From Clostridiales bacterium (lineage in GTDB: Bacteria > Bacillota > Clostridia > Lachnospirales > JAQSXR01), in the NCBI GenBank assembly GCA_029256575.1, contig JAQSXR010000009.1, forward strand, positions 29,425 to 93,424: a stretch of 64,000 nucleotides of DNA. Direction: 5' to 3'. Position numbers and translations under genes: made by a program. Below, piece by piece: positions 36,901 to 45,216 of this stretch; the stretch's first letter is position 1; each line of letters opens with the position of its first letter. The notes under the pieces were generated by a model. It was not told the DNA's origin. It saw nothing but the letters and a program-made list of their open reading frames with translations, and searched no databases.

Positions 36901-38354
36901 AATTAATGCATAGAAATAATACATTATTACGAACTAATTCTGAAGATATTGCAAAACAAAAGGAAGAAAGAACATATGTATTAGGATTAAGAAATTCAAA
37001 AAAATTGATGTTAGAAAATCTTAAAAATAAAGTATCAAATATTTGCGGTAAATTAGAAATTGAACAAAAGCAAATTAAAGCCAGGTTTGGAATTCTAGAG
37101 TATGTTAATATTGAGCCAAATCGTTATCTAGATGTAATAAATGATAGTAAAAAGAAGAGACAATCACTAGAAAATGCATACCAAATCATAAAAAGAACAC
37201 ATAAGCAATTAAATGATGAAGTAGAAGATATTAAACGTGTTATTAGTAAATTACGAGATCTAATTGAATTTAATAAAATTATATTTTTTATTATGAATGA
37301 CATACAACAATTATCAAATACAAATTATGCAAAGCACTTTGATATCGTAAAAACAGAACTAGAACAAGCTGAAATTTCAGCGAATAAAGCATTTGAGAAC
37401 TTTGAGAAAAATAAGATAAGCTGTATAAATGAACTTGAAATTATAAAAGCAGATGCTTTGGCAAAAGGGGTAAAAGACGATGTATTAATTCCAAGAGATA
37501 CAGTGGAATGTACTCAACTTGTAGAACGGTTAGTACATACTTGTGAAACTATAATTATTGAGAGAAATAATATCGAATCAAGTATTCGGGATATTGAAGC
37601 AATAAAAGATAGTTTTGAAAATCAATGTTTGCAAAGATGTAATAATGTAAAAGTTGATTTAGATAAGTTTGCTCGATTATCAAGTATTATATTAGATGAT
37701 GAACAGACTCAAGTAATCAAGCTTAAAGTTCCATATATAAAAGAGGAACAACAAAAGTATCAAATATCAAGATATATTGATAATTTAATTGAGAAAACGG
37801 ATGAATTCACTACTGATTCAGACAAGAAAAAACATATCATGTCTCAATTATCCTTAAAGAAGCTCTTCTCGGTAATTGTAACAGATATGAATAGAATTTC
37901 CTTAGAGCTATACAAAAGGGAAAGAATAAAAGAAAATAGTAGACATTTTAGATATGAAGAAGCAGTTGGAAGCACCGGACAATCTCAAGGTATTTATATT
38001 CAATTTCTTATTGCAATTATAAACTACATTTCAAATATTAATTCATTTAAAGATACAACTGGGCTTAAAAAGGTCATATTTATTGATAATCCATTTGGAG
38101 CTGCTAAAGATACTTATATATGGGATCCTATATTTAATATGTTGGAAACGAATAAAGTACAACTCGTTGTACCTACACGTGGAGCAACACCAGCAATAAC
38201 TGGACGTTTCGATGTAAATTATATATTAGTTCAGAAAATGGTGGATGGGAAACAACAAACAGTTGTATCGGCTGACTATAGAAGTGAAATCGATACAGAA
38301 GCAACTGAATATATCAAAGCAGAGTATAAGCAGGAATCATTATTCCGTGGATAA
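33930..38354 (+). CDS. jetC: Wadjet protein JetC, MukB-like SMC ATPase
   Basis: GTG start 2 bases after jetB. The 1474-residue protein has an N-terminal ATPase half with Walker A LANGGGKSVLMLLL (Lys43), very long heptad-like coiled coils (about 270-560 and 740-1300) around a central globular hinge region near residues 570-730, and a C-terminal head with the signature GSTGQSQGIYIQFL, Walker B KKVIFIDNPFGAAKD and the following LVVPTRGATPA. This is the RecN/MukB-like SMC layout of JetC. The protein dimerises and extrudes DNA loops with JetA and JetB, then presents small circular DNA to JetD. The catalytic Glu after Walker B is replaced by the IDNPFG form typical of this branch. Confidence 0.9.
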   Translation: MPNINRIRVNNVKYNNGTQFYDDFNMNFQGKNTLYDLANGGGKSVLMLLLLQNIIPNSTLDDKQPIEKLFRTNEGSNVIHSLIEWNLDEYYTNNIGYEYMTTGFCAKKGKDSSDNLDEVQKETAAIEYFNYCIFYKNANDNDIRNLPLVKDKERITYKGLRKYLVELSQKNTSSILVKIFDKKYEYQNFLSEYGIYESEWEIIRGINKTEGHVRTYFETKYRTTRKVVEDLLIEEIIQKSFNLKAKREDDESELAQTLLDIKDKLFELSKRKKEISSYDNQIDVLRTLSQKAETLEKVYIRKNQAQKNAISLLNALNNRFEELEGQYNQTTLSLNENEREQNEISRKIATLEYQVSEEDKKSIEKEIATLEENVQKYEEQANKIVDKLNHSEASNEYLDYISLQKSYDTTASVIMNIQNENKDLLNELETYVFNKKIRNQMKIEHFNKEHEILINEITKIETIIENTSEEERKLFGEFSIKENKIKELTTKLYDLISELAILRQKVNVLLLEDLDNEIQKSDFELKESKEKIIQNNRELIQVQNDIMNIKIELEKLNYNITSLASQKQEVLGKITKYKALEERKNKVAFIYAEPNTNKLLMLLNEKYREVISEHSLKKLQKDRLVAYKEQLELNIPLEVTPETRQLLEYVEKKYKNGALGLDIMKKFTNDKLNEVLARVPLLPYSVVVTNDIYVKMEHDTKLFDIVQSSFIIPIINKSLLDGEETTFTNGIIFASKDIECFTNPEKLQQEKLRVKKELAIIEKEIETLLANEIAFKDNASFIDNFISNYEIYISEWDLHYNKITKDLDETIIIKEDYNKKLTFRNERLEFITLNDLTLNQLIEEYQENIQNLKTLKSIVFNIESYEKDIKSTQIELDNIQIRQSDLSEIIKSHIDTREVKKQYRDNITKKLRIIEEEWNKDYKIYLKDTEMKILSITDDELDIHLSGAKKAFEDKNTDIKDKNALLESYKNAIKKSKEVIIDKKGDLNNLELMHRNNTLLRTNSEDIAKQKEERTYVLGLRNSKKLMLENLKNKVSNICGKLEIEQKQIKARFGILEYVNIEPNRYLDVINDSKKKRQSLENAYQIIKRTHKQLNDEVEDIKRVISKLRDLIEFNKIIFFIMNDIQQLSNTNYAKHFDIVKTELEQAEISANKAFENFEKNKISCINELEIIKADALAKGVKDDVLIPRDTVECTQLVERLVHTCETIIIERNNIESSIRDIEAIKDSFENQCLQRCNNVKVDLDKFARLSSIILDDEQTQVIKLKVPYIKEEQQKYQISRYIDNLIEKTDEFTTDSDKKKHIMSQLSLKKLFSVIVTDMNRISLELYKRERIKENSRHFRYEEAVGSTGQSQGIYIQFLIAIINYISNINSFKDTTGLKKVIFIDNPFGAAKDTYIWDPIFNMLETNKVQLVVPTRGATPAITGRFDVNYILVQKMVDGKQQTVVSADYRSEIDTEATEYIKAEYKQESLFRG

Positions 38355-38364
38355 ATAAAAATGC

Positions 38365-38393
38365 TTGACAACTGTATATATACACTATATACT
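38365..38393 (+). promoter_or_regulatory. Promoter of the first DUF885 lipoprotein gene
   Basis: TTGACA at 38365-38370, 17-base spacer, TATACT at 38388-38393, just after the jetC stop. Confidence 0.8.
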
Positions 38394-38546
38394 CAAATAC
38401 AATAACATTATTGTTTCTTTAGAAATAAAGTTAACAATGAAAAGTAATAACATTGCAATAACGGTAACAATGAAGAATTAATAACATAGCTTAGTAACTT
38501 GTTATTGCATTTTTATACAATTTTTTAGAAATGAAGGGAGTATAAC
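38394..38546 (+). promoter_or_regulatory. Repeat-containing leader, possible attenuator
   Basis: Two imperfect direct repeats, TTAACAATGAAAAGTAATAA at about 38431 and GTAACAATGAAGAATTAATA at about 38465, are followed by an inverted repeat, TGCAATAAC (38454-38462) with GTTATTGCA (38501-38509) and then TTTTT. This could be a leader terminator. No known riboswitch consensus is recognised. Confidence 0.35.
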
Positions 38547-40328
38547 ATGAGAAAAATTATTTGTAAAAAGGGGAAAATTAATAAACTGGTATCTCTATTA
38601 TTAATAATAGTTTTAACAGTAACGATGCTTACAGGATGTGAACAGAATCAGTCAAAAGCAAAGGTTCAGAAAAGCTTCGATAAGTATACAGAAACATTGT
38701 TTAAGGATGCATTAATAGAAGATGCGTTATCGGTAAATTTTTTAATTACCGAACCAGAAAATTATGGACTTGAAAATGCAACAGTTGATTTAAGCTTTGG
38801 TACCAAAGAGGAATATGAAGAAGACTACAAGGAAGCACAAGAAGAACTGGACTATATAAAGAAAACATTTTCTTATGAGAAACTTAGCAAAGAACAACAG
38901 CTAACTTATGATGTTTTAGTAGATTCCTTTAATAGAACTCTAGCTTTTAAAGATTACTATTACTACAACACTCCTTTAGGTTCATATCTTGGTACGAATG
39001 CGAATCTACCAATAGAATTATCAGAATTAAGATTTGACACCGAAAAAGATATTGAGAATTATTTAGAAGTATTAACGAAAACAAAAGGATATTTTGAATC
39101 GTTAATTGAATTTCAAAATGAAAAGTTAGAAAATGGTACGTTAGAACCTGATTTTGTACTAGAAGGTATTATAGAACAATGTGAAAATTATATTAATTCA
39201 ACAGAAGAAAATTTCTTAATTCCTATTATGAATGATAAAATTGACGCTACGAGCTTTCTAGATGAAGCGAAAAAGACAGAATATAAAGAAAAAAATGAAA
39301 AACTTATTAAAGATGACTTCATTGGAGCTTATCAGTATTTAAGTGATGAAGTAGCTAAATTAGTAGGAAAAGGCGAAAATCAAAAAAGTATATTCTATTT
39401 ACCAAATGGAAAAGAATACTATGAAGCAATATTTGCACGAAATACAGGTGCCGATGTTACAGTAAACGAAGCTAAGAAAAATCTTGAAAAATATCAGGAT
39501 CAGTTGATTGAAGAGCTTACAGGAATCGTGCAAGCAAATGCATCTGTAGTAACAGATGTGTCAACTCTTCAGATGACCAATAAAGATATTGAAGACATTG
39601 TTAAAGACTTTTCCCAATTAATTAAAACTGATTTTCCAGAAATTCCAACTACTAACTTTGAAATAAAGAATGTTCATGAATCACTTCAAGAGAACATGAG
39701 CCCTGCAATGTATTTCATATCACCATTAGATTCAAATGATACAACTGAGAGAATAACAATAAATCCACTACGAATTGATAATAAGAATTATATGTTTACC
39801 ACTCTTGCTCATGAAGGATATCCAGGACATTTATATCAACATGTTTATACAAAAAATACTGACATTCCAGAAATTAGACACATTTTAAGCTACAACGGAT
39901 ATGCAGATGGTTGGGCAACCTATGTAGAAACTTTTGTAATGAAATATGCGGAAGGCAATGAAGATGTATTAGCTTATAATGATAGTTTTGATAATTTAGT
40001 TAATGCAACATTATGTATAGCGGATATCGGAATTAATTATGAGGGATGGGATGTTTCTCAACTAAGTACTTATTTTGCTCAATACTTCTCTGGTGTTGAT
40101 GCACAAGCAGTTTACGAACAATTAGTAGAAGTTCCTTCAAATCAAGCACAATATACTTATGGATTTTATGAAATACAGAAATTAAGAGAGAAAGCAGAAG
40201 ATGAGTTAGGGGATAAGTTCACAGATGTAGCTTTTCATAAAGCAATATTAGATCCAGGACCAGCACCTTTTTCTATCATTTCAGAATCTGTTGAAACATA
40301 TATAAGTAGTGAAAAAGATAAGAAATAA
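38547..40328 (+). CDS. DUF885 lipoprotein, metallopeptidase-like (copy 1)
   Basis: The start follows AAGGGAG. The signal ends in VTMLTGC, so it is a lipoprotein on the outer membrane face. The 593-residue body is the DUF885 family, with the central HEGYPGHLYQH (His422-Glu423...His428), ADGWATYVE, and the C-terminal HKAILDPGPAPFSII. The His-Glu-x4-His pattern with a distal Glu suggests a zinc peptidase related to the M32/M3 type, but the activity of DUF885 is not well established. A paralogue lies at 41837, with the DUF438 gene between them on the other strand. It probably acts on peptides outside the cell. Confidence 0.85.
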   Translation: MRKIICKKGKINKLVSLLLIIVLTVTMLTGCEQNQSKAKVQKSFDKYTETLFKDALIEDALSVNFLITEPENYGLENATVDLSFGTKEEYEEDYKEAQEELDYIKKTFSYEKLSKEQQLTYDVLVDSFNRTLAFKDYYYYNTPLGSYLGTNANLPIELSELRFDTEKDIENYLEVLTKTKGYFESLIEFQNEKLENGTLEPDFVLEGIIEQCENYINSTEENFLIPIMNDKIDATSFLDEAKKTEYKEKNEKLIKDDFIGAYQYLSDEVAKLVGKGENQKSIFYLPNGKEYYEAIFARNTGADVTVNEAKKNLEKYQDQLIEELTGIVQANASVVTDVSTLQMTNKDIEDIVKDFSQLIKTDFPEIPTTNFEIKNVHESLQENMSPAMYFISPLDSNDTTERITINPLRIDNKNYMFTTLAHEGYPGHLYQHVYTKNTDIPEIRHILSYNGYADGWATYVETFVMKYAEGNEDVLAYNDSFDNLVNATLCIADIGINYEGWDVSQLSTYFAQYFSGVDAQAVYEQLVEVPSNQAQYTYGFYEIQKLREKAEDELGDKFTDVAFHKAILDPGPAPFSIISESVETYISSEKDKK

Positions 40329-40399
40329 TCAAAATCAAATAAGTTAATGAAAAAAGTCAAAATATTAAATAAACTATATGATTAGTATTAATAAATTTA

Positions 40400-40438
40400 G
40401 AGGCCCTGTTCTACGAAAAGAATAGGAGCCTCTTTTTA
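40400..40438 (+). terminator. Terminator after DUF885 copy 1
   Basis: GAGGCCCTGTTCT pairs with AGAATAGGAGCCTC around a short loop, then TTTTT. It lies between convergent genes and may serve both. Confidence 0.85.
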
Positions 40439-40456
40439 GTGTAAAAATAAATCTAT

Positions 40457-41689
40457 TTAGCTAAAAGATACAAGTCTTTTTTCACCTTCAAGTTGTTGTA
40501 TTGGTTTGATGTTTTGTGTAACTTCTAGAGTGCCCAGAAATTCTCCATTTTTATTTCTAACTGCATAATAGCGAATATATACAAATTTATCACCCATCTT
40601 AATCCAAAAATCCTCATGTTCCTTTAGACCAGATTTCAAATCTTCAACTATTTGTTGAACGATATGCACACTTCCGGGTGGATGACAATTCTGTACTTGT
40701 CTTCCGATTATAGCCTTTGTTCGTGGGAATATTCTCTCAACACCTTGGGAGAAATACTTTACGGCCCCATCCTTATCTACAAAAGTAATATCGAGAGGAA
40801 GTGTGTTTAACATCGCATTAATTTCTTCTGGAGTTAATAACCCTGCATCAAAACTAACATATCCTTCACTAGCAGGAACGATTCCAAGATCTTTTTCTTT
40901 ATCGACTATATTTGTTTTGGTAGGTTTCCACTTCCCTTGCGGTTCAATTAGACAGAAACCTAAGTCTTTCGTTTCGTTAGCAATTTTTACCCATTCATCC
41001 TCTGAAAGCGTTTCTAAAGACATTGGGAAAAGAATCTTTTCCTCTTTAAAAACCATTTCAATGATCCTATTTGCTACTTCACTAGCTGTGGATACCACCA
41101 CATCATGGTTTTCTTTGTAATTGGTAAGGAGGGTTCTTACATCCTTAATAGCATCTCTTATTTCATCGTCAACTCCCCACATTACTTTCGGAGGACCTGT
41201 AATACCGTATTTTTCTAAGTATGGAAATAACAGATTTTCTTTTCTTAAATAATGTTTATCAATTTCCCATAAAGTATGAAAAGCTGCTGACATATTATTT
41301 ATATTTTCTTGATTATCTTGATTTTTGAATAATTCTATACTGGGGATTACTTTATTATTGATTAAATTTTCGATTGCAATATTTTCAAGCCGAAAGGTGT
41401 GTATGGGATGGCCTGGGGAATCTTCTTGTTGAATTGGTTTGTGAATTTTTTCTATAGAACCTTTAAATACTGAAGCATGAACATCACATAACCTTTGTAC
41501 TTCTTCAAGGGGCATACCATCCATTATAAGTGCTTGTTCCATCTCTGATATTTCCATGGCTGAGATACCTTCGATTAATTTTTCAAACCTAGCCTTTACA
41601 GATTCTACACTTTTTCCATTGTGAAGTTCGGTGATTAGTTCTTTTAGAACTTTTTGTCTGTATTCACGATTATTTATGAACTCGCTCAT
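40457..41689 (-). CDS. DUF438/hemerythrin-like/PAS protein
   Basis: 410 residues. The N-terminus is DUF438 (KELITELHNGKSVESVKARF, ISEMEQALIMDGMPLEEVQR, LCDVH). The middle is a hemerythrin-like HHE region with spaced histidines and glutamates (HPIHTFRLEN, FHTLWEIDKHYLRKENLLFP, ENHDVV, VFKEEKILFPM), which could carry a di-iron centre sensing O2 or NO. The C-terminus is a PAS domain (LPLDITFVDKDGAVKYFSQG, IGRQVQNCHPPGSVHIVQQI). No output domain follows. Proteins of this build occur in anaerobes and are thought to act in redox sensing or iron-linked repair. It is divergent from DUF885 copy 2. Confidence 0.88.
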   Translation of the reverse strand: MSEFINNREYRQKVLKELITELHNGKSVESVKARFEKLIEGISAMEISEMEQALIMDGMPLEEVQRLCDVHASVFKGSIEKIHKPIQQEDSPGHPIHTFRLENIAIENLINNKVIPSIELFKNQDNQENINNMSAAFHTLWEIDKHYLRKENLLFPYLEKYGITGPPKVMWGVDDEIRDAIKDVRTLLTNYKENHDVVVSTASEVANRIIEMVFKEEKILFPMSLETLSEDEWVKIANETKDLGFCLIEPQGKWKPTKTNIVDKEKDLGIVPASEGYVSFDAGLLTPEEINAMLNTLPLDITFVDKDGAVKYFSQGVERIFPRTKAIIGRQVQNCHPPGSVHIVQQIVEDLKSGLKEHEDFWIKMGDKFVYIRYYAVRNKNGEFLGTLEVTQNIKPIQQLEGEKRLVSFS

Positions 41690-41836
41690 TTTAAACCTCC
41701 TTTATGCTTCTACTAGTATACAAATATACCCATATTTGATATAATTATTCGATTATCTAAAATATTTAGAATCAAGTTATATACTTTATTATCATGCATA
41801 TAATAATATATCAAAAGGAAATCGATGGGGGAAAAA

Positions 41837-43603
41837 ATGAAATTAAGAAAGATGAAAAAAATTATATCACTTGTGCTCATCGTAGTAGTTTTAACTAGTT
41901 TACTGGTTTCATGTAAACAGGTCAACGAAAAGAAAGAATTACAGCAATCCTTTAATGAATATATGGATCAATTATTTGTTGAAGAATTTAAAGACGATGC
42001 GATAAGCGTAAATTTCTATTTGAAGAATCCCAATGTATATGGACTTGAAAATGAAGGGATTAATTTAAATACTCTTACGAAAGAGGAGTATGATAAGAGC
42101 TATACAGATACACTAACTACTTTAGACTACATAAAGAACAACTTTACATATGAAGAATTAACGAAGGATCAACAATTGACATTTGATATTGTAACAGATA
42201 ATTTAAGTAGATCCCTATTTCTTAAGGATTTTTACTATTATCAAACAGCATTAGGCTCGTACTTAGGAATTAATTCACAGTTACCGATGCTCTTGTCTGA
42301 ATTGCGTTTTGATACTAAAAATGATATAGAAAACTACTTTAAAGCATTATCATTAACCAAAGAGTGTTTTGAATCCTGCGTAAGATTAGAAAAAGAAAAA
42401 ATTGAATTTGGAACTTCTATGCCAGATTTTGTATTAGAAAAAGTAGTTGAACAATGTAATAGTTTTATTGATAATTCAGAAGAGATATTTTTGATACCAC
42501 TAATTAACGAAAAAATTGATGCCACAGCATTTTTAGCAGATGATGAAAAGGTAGAATTTAAAGCACAAAATGTAAAATTAATAAATGAAGATTTCAAAAA
42601 TGCATATATATATTTAAGAGATGAATGTAAGCTACTTGTTGGTAAAGGTACGAATCAGAAGAGTATGTATTACTTACCAGAAGGAAAAGCATATTATCAA
42701 GCATTATTTGCAGATAGCACAGGGTCTGATGATACAATCGAAGAAGCTAAGATTTTATTAGAGACTAAAAAAAATGAATTAATAGATGAATTAGTTGCAT
42801 TAATGAGCAGTAATTCTACCTTGTATGATGAAGTGGGAAATTTATCAATGACAACGAATGATGCTCAAACGATCGTTGAAAATTACCAAGATTTAATAGT
42901 AGGAGACTTCCCAGAAATTCCTGAAACAAATTTTGAAATATATAATATTCATGAGTCTTTACAGGGAAATGCAAGCCCTGCAATGTATTTCTTATCACCT
43001 ATTGATGATAATGATGTAACCGAAAGAATATATTTAAATCCATTAAGTATGGATGATACAAATTATTTATTTACTACATTAGGTCATGAGGGTTATCCAG
43101 GACACCTATATCAACATGTATATTTAAAGAACAGTAAGTTACCGGATATTAGAAAATTACTAAACTACACAGGATATGCTGAAGGTTGGGCTACCTATGT
43201 TGAATATTATGTTTTGAAATATGCAGACGGAAACAAAGATGCAATTGAATATAGAAGAATAATTACACAATTGCAGTATGCGGTATTGTGCTTAACTGAC
43301 ATAGGAATAAACTATGAAGGATGGGATCTTGAAACTGTTCAACATTATTTGGATGAGTTATTTATTGGAGCAGATGCTAAAGTGGTATATGAGCAAATGA
43401 TAGAAGTACCAACTAATTTTATGGCTTACTATTACACCTTATTTGAAATAGAAAGGTTAAAGGATACTGCCATTGAAGAACTTGGCACTTTGTATAAAGA
43501 CATAGATTTTCATAAAGCAATATTAGATCCTGGTCCAGCTCCATTATCAATAATTGAAGATTCAGTTAATCAATATATAGAATCAACTTTATCAAAAAAA
43601 TAA
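41837..43603 (+). CDS. DUF885 lipoprotein, metallopeptidase-like (copy 2)
   Basis: Start taken at ATG 41837, behind GGGGGAAAAA; an ATG at 41825 overlaps that site. The signal ends in TSLLVSC. The 588-residue protein is colinear with copy 1 and shares HEGYPGHLYQHVY (His417), AEGWATYVE, INYEGWD and DFHKAILDPGPAPLSIIEDS. Copies therefore arose by duplication, then diverged widely in the N-terminal half. The presumed metal site is intact in both. It has its own upstream region and terminator, so it is expressed separately from copy 1. Confidence 0.85.
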   Translation: MKLRKMKKIISLVLIVVVLTSLLVSCKQVNEKKELQQSFNEYMDQLFVEEFKDDAISVNFYLKNPNVYGLENEGINLNTLTKEEYDKSYTDTLTTLDYIKNNFTYEELTKDQQLTFDIVTDNLSRSLFLKDFYYYQTALGSYLGINSQLPMLLSELRFDTKNDIENYFKALSLTKECFESCVRLEKEKIEFGTSMPDFVLEKVVEQCNSFIDNSEEIFLIPLINEKIDATAFLADDEKVEFKAQNVKLINEDFKNAYIYLRDECKLLVGKGTNQKSMYYLPEGKAYYQALFADSTGSDDTIEEAKILLETKKNELIDELVALMSSNSTLYDEVGNLSMTTNDAQTIVENYQDLIVGDFPEIPETNFEIYNIHESLQGNASPAMYFLSPIDDNDVTERIYLNPLSMDDTNYLFTTLGHEGYPGHLYQHVYLKNSKLPDIRKLLNYTGYAEGWATYVEYYVLKYADGNKDAIEYRRIITQLQYAVLCLTDIGINYEGWDLETVQHYLDELFIGADAKVVYEQMIEVPTNFMAYYYTLFEIERLKDTAIEELGTLYKDIDFHKAILDPGPAPLSIIEDSVNQYIESTLSKK

Positions 43604-43616
43604 TATAAGTTCACAT

Positions 43617-43645
43617 AAAAGTCACTTTAACTTAAGTGACTTTTA
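43617..43645 (+). terminator. Terminator after DUF885 copy 2
   Basis: AAAAGTCACTT and AAGTGACTTTT form a perfect 11-bp stem with a short loop and a T-rich tail. Confidence 0.85.
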
Positions 43646-43692
43646 TTGCATTTTATTGCAAAAAAGTATATGATAATTGCGGAGGTGTGGAT

Positions 43693-45078
43693 ATGCATAA
43701 TGAAGTACAAAGATTAGACTTGTTTGAATTAATCGATGAGACAACTTGGTTGTTATTAGATAATAAGCCTATTTATGCAGCGGCGGCAGCAAGGATTATA
43801 GAACTTTTGACACCGATGCTATACAAAAAAAATAGTCGTTTAGTTGGAATAAAATCTAGAATAAAGTCAGCAGACAGTCTAAAAGAAAAAATAATAAGAC
43901 GTCAATTATATAAGAAGTATAATACAGCAGAGAAAATACTAGAAAACCTTTCAGATACACTTGGAATAATGATAGAATGCAAATTTATTGATGATGAAGA
44001 AAAGATATTTAACTTACTTCGAAAACATTTTAATATTAAAGTAAATGAAAAACTCTATACTTCAAAGGAAACGCAGAACTTATATCTAGACTTAGATATG
44101 ACTCAACCACAAATGCAAAAAAATGGTTATACAGTATATCGTGTGGATGGTGTTTTTGTATTTGAAGAAAAAAAAATAAAATTTGAAATTCAACTTAAAT
44201 CTTTAGTAAACGCATTTTGGTCTGAGGTAGAACATGAACTTGTTTATAAAAATAACCAATATGTACCGAGTAGTAGTTTAATTACAGAATTACTATTTGC
44301 AATTAAAGGAAACCTAGAAGGTATTGATAAAATGCTACAATTGTTAGCAAATAAAATTGAAGAGCATGATGTAGATAGAACTGACTTAAATAATACGATG
44401 GGTTATTCAAGCTTTGTAGCAAAAATTATTAGTGACTTTTTTTGTAAAAAAATGCTTGAATCGATAGGGTTTACAGTTGATTTTAAGAAGACATGTGAAA
44501 TACTTGGAGTATACATAATGGAGAGACTTAAGGAACGTTCAGGCAGTTCTATGAGTAAACTTATGATGCAAATAACAAATCAATTTAGTGATGAAGAATA
44601 TGGAAAAGTAAATTTTGAAGAACAAATCGTTTTTGAAGGTAAATATATTGGTGATGACAGATTTAGTGAAATTGTTGGTAATAGTTTAATAAAGCTTATA
44701 AATATTGACTTCGAGTGGCATTTGTTTTTTAAAATGTTATTTGAGATTGAACCTGGCAATAACTTAGAAGATTTCACCATTTTTATAAAAGTTATCAGAG
44801 ATACAATTACACATGATGAGATATATGAGCCGTTATATGAAAAATTCGGACAAGAAAACGGGCTTAAAATGAAAGATGACATTTTAGTTGCTGTAGCTTT
44901 GGGGTTTGCAAATGATGGTAGAATAAAGATGATTTATCAAGATACGTTAAGAAGTGTTAGGGAAAATTTGAAAGTATATGTAGAGAATATCTCTAGTGGG
45001 ATTAATTCCTTTGAAGAGTGGGTTGAGAATGTAGAACTCAATAAAGTGAACGGAGAATACTTCCAATTAGATATATAA
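43693..45078 (+). CDS. Diverged RelA/SpoT-domain protein with unknown C-terminal domain
   Basis: Start taken at ATG 43693 behind GCGGAGGTG; the frame is open upstream to 43636 through the terminator. Residues about 40-190 follow the alarmone-synthetase fold: VGIKSRIKSADSLKEKI (compare the VKGRxKSxxSIxEK motif), LSDTLGIMIEC, KNGYTVYRVDG and FEIQLKSLVNAFWSEVEHEL with VYKN. In typical small synthetases the middle motif is NGY-x-S-L-H; here it is NGYTVYRVDG, so the substrate-binding part differs. A further 260 helical residues with no family I know follow. It could make (p)ppGpp or a related nucleotide, or be inactive. Single gene. Confidence 0.7.
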   Translation: MHNEVQRLDLFELIDETTWLLLDNKPIYAAAAARIIELLTPMLYKKNSRLVGIKSRIKSADSLKEKIIRRQLYKKYNTAEKILENLSDTLGIMIECKFIDDEEKIFNLLRKHFNIKVNEKLYTSKETQNLYLDLDMTQPQMQKNGYTVYRVDGVFVFEEKKIKFEIQLKSLVNAFWSEVEHELVYKNNQYVPSSSLITELLFAIKGNLEGIDKMLQLLANKIEEHDVDRTDLNNTMGYSSFVAKIISDFFCKKMLESIGFTVDFKKTCEILGVYIMERLKERSGSSMSKLMMQITNQFSDEEYGKVNFEEQIVFEGKYIGDDRFSEIVGNSLIKLINIDFEWHLFFKMLFEIEPGNNLEDFTIFIKVIRDTITHDEIYEPLYEKFGQENGLKMKDDILVAVALGFANDGRIKMIYQDTLRSVRENLKVYVENISSGINSFEEWVENVELNKVNGEYFQLDI

Positions 45079-45216
45079 ATTAATGAAAATAAATCAAGAG
45101 TAAGTAAGAATGACGATTTTAACATAGGAATAGGCTAGCCACCTTGTGTAAATATATGGTATAATATGTAGATAATACATGAAAATATACTTTTATATAG
45201 CTAGGAGGAATTACCT

